NCBI RefSeq assembly: GCF_003369915.1
Contig: NC_046676.1
Coordinates: forward strand, 18,458,001 to 18,522,000
Length of the DNA: 64,000 nt
Direction: 5' to 3'
Source: Drosophila miranda
Taxonomy: Eukaryota > Arthropoda > Insecta > Diptera > Drosophilidae
Shown: positions 24,301 to 36,736 of the stretch, in pieces
Position numbering within the stretch: position 1 is the stretch's first letter
How the letters are laid out: each line of letters starts with the position of its first letter
The notes under the pieces: model-generated
What the model was told of the DNA's origin: nothing
What the model saw: the letters and a program-made list of their open reading frames with translations, nothing else
Databases searched by the model: none
Position numbers and translations under genes: made by a program

Positions 24301-25687
24301 ATACATATTTGTGATCTATGATTTGCTGCGCTAAAGCATTAGTTTTTAATAATTAATTCTTTACCAGAAAGAATAAAAACAAATATGTACTGTAAAATTG
24401 CCTGGAACCGGAATTTTAAGCGTCGCTGCCAACTTGAAAATGCAAACGGATGGAATTCGTCAAGCGTCGGAACTGGAAAACTGGAAAGTACGAACGTCGA
24501 TAGTCATGCAATCAGCTACCTGTATTACCGGATTTTCCAGGGCAATTTAGATTCGTAGAAAACGTTGAGGGGGCTCGCCTATCAGAAGATGGGGGCGCGT
24601 TGTGCTGATAACACTGATAACACCAGTCCTTAAGTTCAGTTCTTTCAACTCAAAGTGCACATGCATTTCTTCCAGTGATTCATATTTCCCACACCTGTTG
24701 TACGTCGGGTACTTTTTGCCCGTTGCCAACTAAAATTCCAAAGGTGGCACCAACACAAGGTCGTATGTGACATCGGGTCCGACACGTGCTTAACAACTCT
24801 GCTGGCTAAATATTGATATATTTTTGAACTGCTTTTAAATGCATTTGCAGTGCACATTTGTCACGAAAGTGCATGGAATTGTCGAAAGTATTACACTGTT
24901 TACACGTCCACTTAACACTTATACCCGCTCGAGAACCTCTGCTACCAGAAACGAAACCCTTTAAACTTCAGCTATAAATGAAATAGTACGAGACTTGCTC
25001 TCTTCTTCTTAGTATTATACCATTTACTCTCTTTTCCATTTGGAGACCACTTGAGAACACAAATAGCGAAAAGCAAAACAAAATGAAAACAGTTGTCAGC
25101 TAATCGAAAGCGAAGTTTAAATACTCTCCGAAAGCTGCAACGAAGGGAAGTACTTAGTTTTAGTACATCCTTACATCAAAAGGAAATGCCTTCTTTGGAG
25201 ATCGAAGATCTTTTGGCAGCTACAGTACTTTTGGATATTGATCGACAAAACTTCTGATGATGACAACAAATAGCCTTTCATAGGGTATACAAACAACGCA
25301 TAGGACAGAGGAAATTTTGGCCGGCTGGCACCACCAGTGTGCGTAAGTAAGCGATAAAACAAAAACAGAATCGAGAAAAACAACAACTATGGCATTGGCA
25401 CCGAATCACAGAATAGCAAAATAGCAGCAGCAGCGATTTAAAATAAAACTATAAACTATATGTATCCCTATGGGATACGATACCGATTGGCGAGACATTT
25501 TGGCCGACTCCCCCGCTGGCCCGGGGGCAGGACAGGGGAGGAAAGTGAAAGCACTCTTCTAGACAGCAGAGCAGATGGCATGGCTTTCCTTGGCAATCGA
25601 ATGCACATTTCTGCAGTTCTGCCAGCTTATGCAACCGCAGAACCGTATCGAAAAAAAAACATAATCACACCAAAGAAAACTACTCAC
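18400..25687. other. Treh large 5' intron and secreted-form promoter region
   Basis: About 7.3 kb between the two alternative first exons. No exon of another gene could be supported on either strand. Short tandem repeats occur at about 20290-20330 (ACCAGCGG units), 20930-20955 (GATTCG units) and 23540-23565 (GTCT units). Probably non-coding regulatory and intronic sequence. Confidence 0.5.
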
Positions 25688-25737
25688 CCGTTTCCGTTTA
25701 TTTTGTGATTGGTGGTAGGACCCGTTTGAGCAGCCAT
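25688..25737 (-). CDS. Treh: Treh alternative first coding exon (cytosolic isoform)
   Basis: ATG at 25737 opens MAAQTGPTTNHKINGN and ends with a consensus donor (GG|GTGAGT) in phase 2. That is exactly the phase needed by Treh exon 2 (starts 17646), where the junction makes a glycine codon followed by EIYCYG. The resulting enzyme would lack the signal peptide. It is established that D. melanogaster Treh makes both secreted and cytoplasmic forms, which supports this assignment. The implied intron is about 8 kb and contains the secreted-form promoter and first exon. Confidence 0.75.
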
Positions 25738-28700
25738 GGTGCGGATAAGGATGGTTTCTGGAGTTGCGGCGAGCAATTTGCAAATAGCCGCAGCGCAGCG
25801 AGTGGCACACACAGATTTTAATTTGGCTAAAAAATTCTTGCGTTTTGTTTTTGTCTTGTTTTGTTCACTTGTTTATTCCTTTGCCACTGAACTTCGATCA
25901 CTTTATTAGCTCCGTTTTGCCGCTTTTGCTTGTCTTCAGCGTTAGCGTTTTTGGCCCACTTGTTGTTTGTCCGAGCTTTTTTCGCCACCGAATGACGATC
26001 GCGCTAACTTACGGTTTATTAAATAGTTTCGCTTCTACATACCTCTCGCGTGCTCTCCACACCACACCACATTAGCATTACATATCCAAAAGTGGCCCCA
26101 CAGGCAGAGAGAAGAAGAGAGAGCAGAGCACATTGGTTGGTTGTGTGGTTTTACACTGTTCAACAAACTCTTGAGCGTCGTGGCTTGGCTTCAGTTATCA
26201 CTCCCGAAAAGGGAAGAAACGAAAGTTAGCCCATGTCGGATAGTATAAATATACCAGCTGTTGTCGAGTGGGAGAGAAAAAGAGAAGAGAGAGGGTCCGG
26301 TTCGTTCTCATCGTGTGTGACGAGCGTCACGAGTGTATATTCCGCCCGCCGGTTCTTTTCCTACACTGTACCCTTTTCCTCTCCCGATATATGAATACTC
26401 TTCGTTCTTGCATAAAATTTCGTTGTTTGTACTTCTCGCACTCTCACGGCCTTCGTGTTTTATGCAATTTGCAAGAGAATCTGAAATCTGACGTGTTGAC
26501 AGTAAAACAGCAAGAAAGACCGACCCCCTAAATAAAATGTTTAGGAACATTTCACAAACATACCATATATTTATGTCACTTTCAAGGTGCCCTTGCCAAT
26601 TGCTGAGTGCCATAAGTAGGTACCTTTGCCAGACAAACCGGTTCCGTTCCAAAAATGATGTGAGTGTAGAAATGTTGTCAAAACAATAAATTTTTCTCTC
26701 AAGATATCAATGTACAATGTACATGGTACAAACAGCCACGCAGCGCAGACGAGAGACACAAAAGATAAGCAGAAAGTTATCGGCACAACTCCATTACCAA
26801 GTGCGAATCACATTATTCAGAAGTTAAATATAACATATCAAAGGGTTCCGAATTCACAGTAAATCAGTTATCAAATCAACTCGAAATAAAAGGTAAATCT
26901 CAGAGAGTGAGAGCAAGTGAAACCAGTTTTTCAACCTTTCAGATATTCACCACAAAAGCATATACACATAGTATAGTCGAATGTCCAGACACCGCTTTAT
27001 ATATAGGACATACATACATCCATATGTACATAGTTTTTTAAAAGTGTTCAAGTGTTAAGGGGCTCGTCAAGAGAAGAGCATACACACAAACCTTTGCTTT
27101 AATTTTGAGATAAATATTTCATAAGAATTGTTTATATTTCACGTGAGCAGATACATTTGAAAACAATGTGGCCAGGTTTTCAGTGTATTAAACTTTTCGT
27201 TTCGCTATTTATTCCATTCCTGCACATCCATTTATCTATAGTCCATATAGAAGTGTTGAGTTGATTGCCCTAGGGCACTTTAGTCTCAATTGTCTGCTCC
27301 TGCTCCCTCGACACTTGGAAGAGGAGGCCTGTCTTTTGAGAAAATCAAGTGGCCGGATTGAAACTGAGGGTAAATTGAATCCAATTGAATCAGCCCATAC
27401 CGATCTCATCCCATCCCATCCCATCCAGCCTGCGAGCAGATTTGCAATTGTTTTTGAGAATGGTGCAAAGCACAGGAACGGAAACCCTAATTTAATCGTG
27501 TTAATTTATTCCAATTTAAAGAAACAGAGAAAACGAAAATATTCCCTAATAGAATTGCATTTGAATGCTGTTCTGTGCGGGTCTGGTTTTACATTCCAGA
27601 GGTCAAGCTGTTATGCAAATGGAACAATAAAGCTAAATGGGAAAGTGTAAACAAAGTTAACTTGTTTTTTTGCCCGCTTATCTGCGCAGTTGGTCTTTTG
27701 GGGGCTCGTCAGTCTATAAAGTGCAAATCTGAACGATATTCACATCTAAGATAAGGCTCAGATGATTACTCATCCATACGGTATTGTACTCTCTAAGCTA
27801 CGAGTAATGTAATCCGAATCCCATCCAGTAACATGATCGGCCTACATTACCACCAATATTCAACGGTATACTGTAAAAGCTTTATCGAGCCAGGCACCAC
27901 TTATTGTTTGTTTATTCGTCTGCCAGCCATATGGTTTGCCATGCGATTACATGAGCGAGTAAGTAAGTCTGTTCAGGTGTCTGGTCTGCGATATAAATAC
28001 ACCAATAGTACGAGTCTGTGGCGGAATGAGCAATTAATCGACTCTTATCACAAGAATTGGCACTGCCTGGCACTTTTTTGCTGTTACTAATAGCACAATT
28101 TGTTTATCGCATATTATTTTCGTTCCGTTGAAAAGCTATGCTCTGTCTGCACGTGTCTTTAAAAACGGAGACGCAGGAGCGCGGCCAACCGGCGAAACGG
28201 AACGGCATCGACTAACATTTGATAGCTCCAAGCGATAAAAGGGGATACCGAAAATAAATGACGCAAAAGAAAGATAAGTCGCGCAACCGGCGCACCCTGC
28301 TAGGAGGGGGTGTCCAGGAGGAGGGCCCCAGGATGGAGCCAGCAAAAACGAACTAAGAAAAAGGTGAAGTCATATAACCATTTATCCTAAAAGTATGCTT
28401 CATAATTGATCCCAGATTTGAAATGGAAATAGTTAATTATTTTCACATGTTGTTCATATATTTTAGTGCCTCGTCTTGTGTCTCTGCGGTGAAGTCATTG
28501 CTCTAGAACTTTTGGTGCTCCGGTTTGGTAGGTTTGGTTTCCCGCATGTGACAAATTCAAATAAATCCGACACATGACGCCATAAATGACGAAAGCACAA
28601 CCAAAGAGACTGAGAAGGGAACGTCCAAAACGGTCGTTGAGCGTCCAAAGTACCCTAGGATATCAAACAGACTTTAGCAATATTCGATAACTCATCGATG

Positions 28701-29301
28701 CTTATCTACTCTACGTATTTACTTAATCTTCTCAAACTGACTAGAGCGATATTAAGTGCTGTGTCCGAAACTAATATACCCTCTTTCGCGCCCTCTTAAG
28801 CTTTCGCTGTGCTTGATGACATCAGCAGCAGCTTTTGCTAAACTCTGACTCATAGAAGTGCCGAGAGAAACTAGTTACGAAAACTACCCTTGAAACACCG
28901 AAGTCGTCATACACTCTTTCAAGTCTAAAATGACTTATATTTTTTTTGAGGTGTACCATATACATATATGTACATATGTACTTATGCTATACATAATCAT
29001 GGAGGAAATGATTTTATTAATCAACCTACTGCAGCACAAGGCATGCATATGCATGCAGAAATCAAAAATAGTTACCAGCAGGTACAGTCGTCTACTTTCT
29101 GGTAACCAGACACAATGATCGCACACCACAACACAATGCCAGAGCGAAAGCTGTTGGAGCTTTTAGTCTGTTTTCGCACTGATGCCGCTCTCTCACCCAT
29201 TTGGGTCGTGTGGGGCTTACTTGGCCGGCAAATTAGCTCTATGACGGCAGTTCCAATCTGAATCTCAATAAGCGAACAACGTAAAGTGAAAAACAGCAAT
29301 C
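25738..29301. other. Intergenic region between cytosolic Treh start and DM9 gene
   Basis: This holds two divergent promoters: that of cytosolic Treh (immediately above 25737) and that of the plus-strand DM9 gene. AT-rich short frames were checked and have no recognisable domains. A TATAAATATA run near 26242 is present but not placed relative to any start site. Confidence 0.45.
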
Positions 29302-31313
29302 ATGACCATTGGTGAGTACCTTGGAGTGAGTGTGGATGGAGTGCATAGAGCTATTGGATAATGGAATATTATTAATTGGGTAAGCGTTGACACAACGAGA
29401 CACAGCGGCAAGAGGAATACAGAGAAACTTTTGGCCCAACGCCCAAAGCAGAAGCAGAAGCGAAAGAACTGTGTCAGTATTCTCCTAGAATCGAAAACAT
29501 CTGAAGTAAACGAAACGTATAAATCATCTGGTGGCGAAGATTTCTGATTGTTAGGTTATTTTTTATAGTGTCAATTGATTTATGCCCTGAAGAGATGTAA
29601 AGTAGTTTCGCGGGACTGGACTGTGAAAAACGTAGGCAACTTTCCCCTTGTCATCATCCAGATTCAATTATCGTGCAAACGCGGACAACATCTAATTTTG
29701 TTGCCATTCAAATTGTCCGAAAATCATACATAGTATACAGCAAATCAGACTGAGTCACACCTTGAGTCTTCGCCTTGAACTCTGGCAATAATCAATAAGA
29801 ATGTGCTAGGGAGGAACCAGAAACTGGGGGTCAGACACGCGAGATGCACCTAAATGATGTCATGGGAATAATGTTGCTTAGGAAAAGTTTTCGTGTAACA
29901 ATCACACAGATCCAAACAGATCCAGTCAAATGTTCGTATCTGTTCGAGTATGGGTTACAGACACCATAGACCTGGCTCACCTCACTCTTGAGCTATAAGC
30001 TGGGCTCGGCCGTAGCTTGAGTGCTAGAACGGGATAGAACATTTCAGAAAAAACGAACAGAAATTGGAATGACATCACGCCGAATGCCGCTAATAAAGAA
30101 GCGAAAACAAAAACAGACGCTAAACATTCTGAGAAACATTCTATATCTGTCGTGGTATACATATAGAATATATAAACATAAAAATAACAGCGAATTCTTT
30201 TGCGGTACAGCCTGTTCCAGTTCTAATATTTCTGATAGATTCACTCTGTGGTTTGTGGCAGATGTTTGGTGATCAAACATTCGATCAAGCCTCCAAACTT
30301 TCCCACCACTCAGATGTGGTTACAGGTACAGTTGCAACAAAAGCTAAAAGAGTGCCTCTTTTTTCACAGAAATCAACACACCCGATAAATTGGAGTACCA
30401 GTTCTTCCCGGCCAGCGGTGGAGTGTTCACCTTCAAGGTGCGCTCGCCCAAGGATGCCCATCTGGCTCTGACCCCCTCCCCACAAGAGAGCGGACCCATC
30501 TACGAGATCTTCCTGGGCGGATGGGAGAATAGCAAGTCGGTGATCCGCAAGGACCGCCAGAAGCCCGAGTTGGTGGAGGTGCCCACGCCCGGAATTCTGG
30601 ACGCCGGAGAGTTCCGCGGCTTCTGGATTCGCTGGTACGACAATGTCATTACTGTGGGTCGTGAGGGCGATGCTGCCGCCTTCCTCTCTTACGATGCCGG
30701 AGATCTGTTCCCGGTGAACTTTGTCGGCATCTGCACGGGCTGGGGTGCCAGCGGTACCTGGTTGTTGGATGGTGAGTTTTGGGACTGGAGGATCACAAAA
30801 TGGCCCTGAGAGTAACGCACCTATTCTCTTACAGACTCTGCCCCATCGGCCCCGGCTATGGGCTTTGCTGCTCCAACGGGCAGTGGTCCCGGATGCTGGG
30901 TGCCAGCCGCCAACGGAGAGGTGCCACCAAATTCCATGCAGGGAGGATTCGACGGAAGCGAGCAGTTGTACATTGCACGCGCCCGCCATGAGGGTGATCT
31001 GATTCCCGGCAAGCTTCATCCTTCGCACGGGGTCACCTACATTGCCTACGGAGGCGGCGAGCATGGACACGGCGAATACGAGGTCCTGTGCGCCGGCGGC
31101 GGCCAATGGGTCCCCGTCGAGGCTGGCAACATTCCACCCAACGCGCTGCCCGCCGGCGAGACTGCCGAAGGTGAGCCCCTGTTCATCGGCCGCGCCACCC
31201 ACGACGGCACCATAACCGTGGGAAAGGTTCAGCCCTCTCACGGCTGCTGCTACATCCCCTACGGCGGCGAGGAGCTGGCCTACAAGGAGTTCGAGATCTA
31301 CGTCGCCAACTAA
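29302..31313 (+). CDS. DM9-repeat protein with FAMeT-like N-terminal domain (CG10527-like)
   Basis: Three exons join in frame: 29302-29311 (only MTI plus one base), 30370-30771 and 30835-31313, giving 296 residues. Residues 1-140 match the family once proposed as farnesoic acid O-methyltransferase (FYxF-type beta domain with FLGGWENS and IRWYDNVITVGREG). Residues 150-296 contain two DM9 repeats, each with a G-W-V-P-A/V start, an LYIARARHEG or LFIGRATHDG core and a PSHG-YIAYGG end. DM9 domains are lectin-like, and some bind mannose. There is no signal peptide or membrane segment, so a cytoplasmic location is likely. The methyltransferase label is historical and I see no SAM-binding motif. Polyadenylation signals AATAAA lie near 31510 and 31537. 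Confidence 0.88.
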
Positions 31314-32050
31314 ATCTGGGATACCCTTTGGGAATCTCGGAATCTCTGAGGAAACACGCACTGAATCACAATTGTTTATCTGCGCGGCTTACAGTTTAAC
31401 TGGACGCATAAATTATGGATTATATTTATTCTTGCATTTCTATTCAATATTGTTAACGAATCTCGAATCGACGTCCGAAAGTTTATAATTTTGTTCGCAC
31501 AAATTGCTAAAATAAACATTGTATATGTTTAAGAAAAATAAAAAAACACGCCCTAAAGTAGGCAACCACATGTTGAATTGTCTCTGATGGAAATACTTGG
31601 ACGAATGAGAAATCGGGGTAAATATTTTCTTGGGATCTATCCCTAACGACAAGAGATTGTTTCCGAAAGAATCCTTGGATTGGACTGTCGTACTTCTGTG
31701 GATGATAATTGACATGCTTTCCAATGAAAGAAGTTCTGTTTTGCCCCTCGGATTCCATTTATCTATGAAATACCAATGAAAGTATTATTAGAACGAAAAT
31801 TAATTGACAAATTTCTTATCCCCTAATTTAATGGGTCCATAAAGTTCCTTCACCGAAGAGCTAAGTGATGGGCAACAGAAATCAGTTTGAAATTGAGATA
31901 CAGAGACGAGAGTCCCATAAATATTGCACATTCAAAACACTTTCGAGTACATAAACTTCAATAAATTTGTCAGTCGAGTGGAGGAGCTATCAGCATACCT
32001 ACCTAGATAAGGATAAGGATAGGGAAAACGATAGGGCCTATGGCCTATGG
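31314..32050. other. Spacer between DM9 gene and Cht9
   Basis: The first ~230 bases are DM9 gene 3' UTR, and the rest is AT-rich upstream sequence of Cht9. A cluster of GATA motifs (four GATA/GATAAG words) occupies about 32004-32033. Confidence 0.5.
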
Positions 32051-32090
32051 TGGGAAGGTATAAATACAGTGAGGGATTCGATCTCAGTCA
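32004..32090 (+). promoter_or_regulatory. Cht9 core promoter with GATA cluster
   Basis: GATAAGGATAAGGATAGG and a further GATAGG precede a TATA box (TATAAATA, 32059-32066) and an initiator-like TCAGTC about 25 bases further on (32084-32089). The start codon follows at 32102. GATA factors drive midgut genes in flies, which fits a digestive or peritrophic chitinase. Confidence 0.6.
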
Positions 32091-32101
32091 GCATTACTGA
32101 A

Positions 32102-33329
32102 ATGGGAAAACTATTGACACTACTCGTCGCCCTCTGCCTGAGCCAGGTGATCGGTGCTGAACGTGAGTGCAACTATAAGTCGTGTTGTATCCGATAATAT
32201 CCTTTTCCCAAATTCAGGCATCGTGAACTGCTATTGGGGCACGTGGGCGAACTACCGCAGCGGCAATGGAAAGTTCGATGTCTCCAACATCGACGCTAGT
32301 CTGTGCACGCATCTGAGCTATTCCTTCTTCGGGATCAACGACAATGGCGATATTAACTCCCTGGACACGTGGCTGGACTACGATCTGGGCTTCATTAGCC
32401 AGGCCGTCGGTCTGAAGAGTCAGAATCCCAATCTGAAGGTCCTCGCCGTGGTCGGCGGCTGGAACGAGGGATCCACCAAGTACTCCTCGATGGCCGGTGA
32501 CTGGTACAAGCGCCAGAACTTCATCAACTCGGCCCTCAACCTGCTGCGTAACAATGGATTCGATGGCTTGGATCTGGACTGGGAATACCCCAATCAACGT
32601 GGTGGCAACTGGGACGATCGCTCCAACTTTGTGACCTTGCTGCGAGAAATCAAGGAAGCGTAAGTCCACAGTCCCAATCTCCTAAGAATCACCCTTTATC
32701 TGAAAACAACCGTTTTCTCCAATAGGTTTGCTCCCTACGGCTATGAGCTGGGAATCGCTGTCGGTGCGGGAGAATCGCTGGCCAGCGGCTCCTATGAGAT
32801 CGCCAACATCGCCCAGCACGTGAACTTCATCAACGTGATGACCTATGACTTCGCCATGGCTTCCGATGGCTACACGGGCTTCAACGCGCCCCAGTGGGCT
32901 GTGGAGAATGCCATCAACTTCTGGCTCAGCCAGGGTGCTCCTGCCAACAAGCTCGTCCTCGGTGTTGGTACTTACGGTCACAGCTACCAGCTGTCCGACT
33001 CCTCCCAGAACTGGCCTGGAGCACCGTGCCGCGGAGCCGGTAATTCCGGCCCCTACACTGGCGACAGCGGATACATGGGCTACAACGAGATCTGTTTGAA
33101 CAACTGGTACACCGTCTTCGACTACAACAACGCCGCTCCCTACGCCTACTCTGGCGACCAGTGGGTCAGCTACGACAATGTCCTCAGTGTGCAGTACAAG
33201 ATGGACTTTGCTCTGTCCAAGAATCTGGCCGGTGCCATGATCTGGTCTCTGGAGACCGACGACTACCGCGGACAGTGCGGCGAGTCCTATCCGCTCCTGA
33301 AGACCATCAACAGGAAGTTGCGTTGGTAA
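32102..33329 (+). CDS. Cht9: Chitinase, group IV, without chitin-binding domain
   Basis: Secreted GH18 endochitinase. Exons 32102-32162, 32218-32659 and 32726-33329 join to 368 residues, the length I recall for fly Cht9. A signal peptide (LLTLLVALCLSQVIGA) is followed directly by the catalytic barrel: VNCYWGTWANYR strand 1, the SxGG-type motif VVGGWNEGS, the catalytic FDGLDLDWEYP with intact Asp and Glu, the NVMTYDFA strand, and the final MIWSLETDD tryptophan motif. The protein ends right after the barrel, so the C-terminal CBM14 seen in its neighbours is absent. AATAAA at 33359-33364. It is first of five GH18 genes in the cluster. Confidence 0.9.
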
Positions 33330-34360
33330 ATGCTTTAGGATCGAGTACAAGTACTATAAATAAAGAAATTATGTATTGAAAACAATCTGGCTATTATTCT
33401 TGGTTCTCTTAGTCGTTGGGGTATAACACACAAGCAATCCTATATGGCTTACTTCCCAAGTTGTGGGGCTTATTGGTTTTAGATGAGTATTGCTATCCCC
33501 GATGATATGGGGAAACTGGGGGAACGGATCGAGGAATAGTTCATTGAATGCTTAAGACTAATTAAACCATAGTCATAAAGCAAGCATTTGTTTGGTTTGC
33601 AATCCAAGGTCTTGGTAATGGACATCAATTGTCCGTACTTTGCTGATCTTTGTGTACATTTATAGTCATACCCACGATCGTATGGCACAGACATTCCATA
33701 TATTTATAGCTGAAAGATCCAGCAGTTGTGACTCTCTCAAGCTGTGGCATATTTTGGGGGGCTACACAGTTTCCAATCAATCTACTTGAGATCCGATCCC
33801 TTGAAAGGTGCAAAGTACTTACCCTATCGTTTTCTTAAAGGCGAGTTTTGAATTACTGCCATGCCAAGCACAAGCACGAGCACAATTTCAAGATGCACTC
33901 GAGAGGAGACTCCAAAATTGCTGATCTTTGTGTACATTTATAGTCATACCCACGATCTCTCAAGCTGTGGCATATTTTGGGGGGCTACACAGTTTCCAAT
34001 CAATCTACTTGAGATCCGATCCCTTGAAAGGTGCAAAGTACTTACCCTATCGTTTTCTTAAAGGCGAGTTTTGAATTACTGCCATGCCAAGCACAAGCAC
34101 GAGCACAATTTCAAGATGCACTCGAGAGGAGACTCAAAAATTAATATTTATTAACATAATTTAATCTCAAATACATGGAGATATCGATGTGTGTTTTGTG
34201 TCAATGGGCACTTGAATAGTTGAAATTTCGTTGGAGGATGCAATATATCAGGGAACTGTTTTGCTTTACGGCGATTACGATCACTAAGAGACTTATCTAC
34301 GCCACAAACAAACTTCATTTTCTCGATAGATAAGAGCTCTTCGGCAATCGGAATCGGAGG
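33330..34360. other. Spacer between Cht9 and Cht4-like gene
   Basis: It contains the Cht9 3' UTR and the tandem duplication listed separately. No coding frame was supported. Confidence 0.5.
33641..34135. repeat. Near-perfect direct tandem duplication (272 bp and 217 bp copies)
   Basis: Copy 1 is 33641-33912 and copy 2 is 33919-34135, separated by six bases. They agree essentially base for base, except that copy 2 lacks the 55 bases corresponding to 33680-33734. It is non-coding and lies directly upstream of the Cht4-like promoter. Confidence 0.95.
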
Positions 34361-34420
34361 CACTATATAAGCCACGCCAGAGCAGGCCCTAAGCCATAAC
34401 CTATTTAGAGCGTGTATACC
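34324..34420 (+). promoter_or_regulatory. Cht4-like core promoter
   Basis: A GATAGATAAGAG motif at about 34325-34336 and a TATA box (TATATAA, 34364-34370) lie about 50 bases upstream of the start codon at 34421. This is the same layout as Cht9. Confidence 0.55.
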
Positions 34421-36097
34421 ATGAAGCTATACACATTCTGGGCATTTGCAGTACTCTGCCTCTGCCTAGGCCAAGTGGCCACCAGCGAGAGTAAGTTCCT
34501 TTGGAAAGGGAGCTGCAAGATCTCTGATCCTAACCCATTATCGATCCATCATCTCCTGCAGAGCTGGTCAACTGCTATTGGGGCACCTGGGCCAACTATC
34601 GTCCGGGCGATGGAGAGTTCACACCCTCCGATATCGATCCCTTCCTGTGCACCCACATCAGCTACACCTTCTTCGGGATCGGCGATGGGGGCGAGTTCAA
34701 GTCCCTGGACACCTGGCTGGACATGGACGATGGACTGGGTAAGTGACCTAAGCTGCTGAAGGTGTTAGCTTTCCTCCTGGAGATCTCTCTATTCGCTTTT
34801 TTTTGGACGAAAAGGCTTCATCAGTCAGACCATTGCCCTGAAGCAACGGAATCCCAAGCTTAAGATCCTGGCTGTAGTGGGTGGGTGGAACGAGGGCTCC
34901 ATTAAGTACTCGGAAATGGCCGCCGATCCAGGCAAGCGTGCCACCTTTATCTCCACCAGTTTCGCGTTTATCCAGCAATACGGCTTTGACGGTCTGGACC
35001 TCGACTGGGAATATCCCGGGCAGCGCGGAGGCAATGAGGAGGCAGATCGTGTCAACTTTGTCACCCTTCTCCGTGAGATCAAGGAAACGTGAGTCTACGA
35101 TATATCCAGAAGAAATTAGAGCTCAATTCTTAGATCCCTCTCGTCTAAAACACAGCTACGATCGGTATGGCCTGGAGCTGGGCATTGCTGTGGGCGCGTC
35201 TGAAAAGTCGGCGAAAATCTCCTATGATATTCCGGCCATTTCCCAGCACCTAACCTTCATCAATGTGATGACCTACGACTTCCACATGGCTCTCGATGGC
35301 TACCTTGGCTTGAATGCGCCCCTGCCCGAGGTGACCGAGTCCATTGACTACTGGCTGGCCCAAGGTAACCACAACAGCCTGCCTTTTCCGACTCAGAACT
35401 AGCCTCTCAATCGGTACTCCTTTACTTTACAGGTGCACCCGCTGAGAAGCTGATCCTGGGCATTGGCTTCTATGGTCACAGCTACCAGATGGCCGATGCC
35501 TCACAAAACTGGCCTGGAGCCGCTTGCATTGGCCCTGGCTCCGCTGGCGTGTACACGCGAGAAAACGGATTCATGGGATACCACGAGATCTGCTTGAACA
35601 ATTGGCAGACTGTGTTCGACCAGGAGAATGGTGCCCCGTACGCCTTCCAGGGCGATCAGTGGATCGGCTACGATAATCCCGAGAGCATCGAGATGAAGAT
35701 GAAGCTGGTCGAGTCGCGCAACCTGGGCGGTGCCATGATGTGGTCCATTGAGACGGACGACTTCCGCGGCCTCTGTGGAGAGTCATATCCCCTTCTGAAA
35801 ACCATGAACCGCGCTCTCGGCAAGGATGTGAGCGGCGGCGGCGGCGGAGGTGGTGGTGGTGGCAATGTGACACCAGCTCCCACTCCTGGTCCAACTCAGG
35901 GCGGTGGCGGTGGTGGATCTGGATCCCCAGCTGGAGATTGCTCCAGCGATGGTTATTTCCTGCACAGCAGCGACTGCAACAGATACTACCAGTGCGTCGG
36001 TGGCCTCCGCTACGATTTCGAGTGCACCCCGGGCCTCCACTTCGATGTATCCATCAACACCTGCAATTGGCCGGAAGAGGCCAACTGTCCCTACTAA
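34421..36097 (+). CDS. Chitinase, group IV, with C-terminal chitin-binding domain (Cht4-like)
   Basis: Secreted GH18 chitinase. Five exons (34421-34490, 34562-34738, 34815-35088, 35156-35364, 35433-36097) join in frame to 464 residues. It has a signal peptide (FWAFAVLCLCLGQVATS), then a full catalytic barrel with AVVGGWNEGS, intact FDGLDLDWEYP, NVMTYDFH and MMWSIETDD. A Gly-rich linker with Pro/Thr (about residues 375-405) leads to a CBM14 chitin-binding module at the C-terminus with six cysteines. Length and architecture fit D. melanogaster Cht4 (which I recall as about 462 residues), but Cht4 and Cht8 could only be told apart with confidence by alignment. The 177-nt second exon is the same length as in the two chitinase-like genes downstream. 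Confidence 0.88.
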
Positions 36098-36736
36098 AAT
36101 TAATGAAAAAATACAACCAAATCAGAGTTTAATCAGACTATAAACACAGAGATCTTTAAGTGGCCAAAAATACTGGCCGGACCCCTGCAACGATTGAAAG
36201 ATAATCCCAGATTTATGACTAAACAAATTACGATTAGATTCCATGAACAAAAAAAAACACTTGACACTTCGTGCCAATAGTGCTCATAGTATTCAAAATT
36301 AGTCACTTGTTCACCGCTCGGCGATCCGGCAGGTCTAGTGATAATGCCTTAACAAGCCATGAGTCAATTTCAATATTGCATTATTGATAAGCGGAATAAT
36401 AATGCAATTGTCATCGAAACCATAATATTTACCCCCTACAAGGCTATTCCATTGAAATGTATGTTACACATTTGGTACACATTACACAGTATAGTCTCGT
36501 AAACTGCTGTCACTATGATTCATACACGACATTCTTGGAATGCCTACTACCATCTGATATATTTTTAGCATTACCAGCAAGTTTCGATGAGAACATTTAG
36601 ATCAAGTTTGCTTTGGACTCGACATTAAATTGAGAATACAGAATAGGGGCATTACAAGTATTTTTTTTTTTAAATTTCTGTATTTTTAGTCCTGGAAATT
36701 TCAAGTTTTATTCTTTTCTTTTGAATTCGGCTCATC
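36098..36736. other. Spacer upstream of first chitinase-like gene
   Basis: AT-rich. The last ~40 bases before the start codon (with AAATTTCAAGTTTTA) are closely repeated in front of the second chitinase-like gene at about 38915-38948, so the duplication included upstream sequence. Confidence 0.5.

Noticed and set aside
27261-27650. 129-residue plus-strand frame
   Set aside because: No recognisable domain and low-complexity IPSHPIQP stretch. No splice signals suggest a gene.
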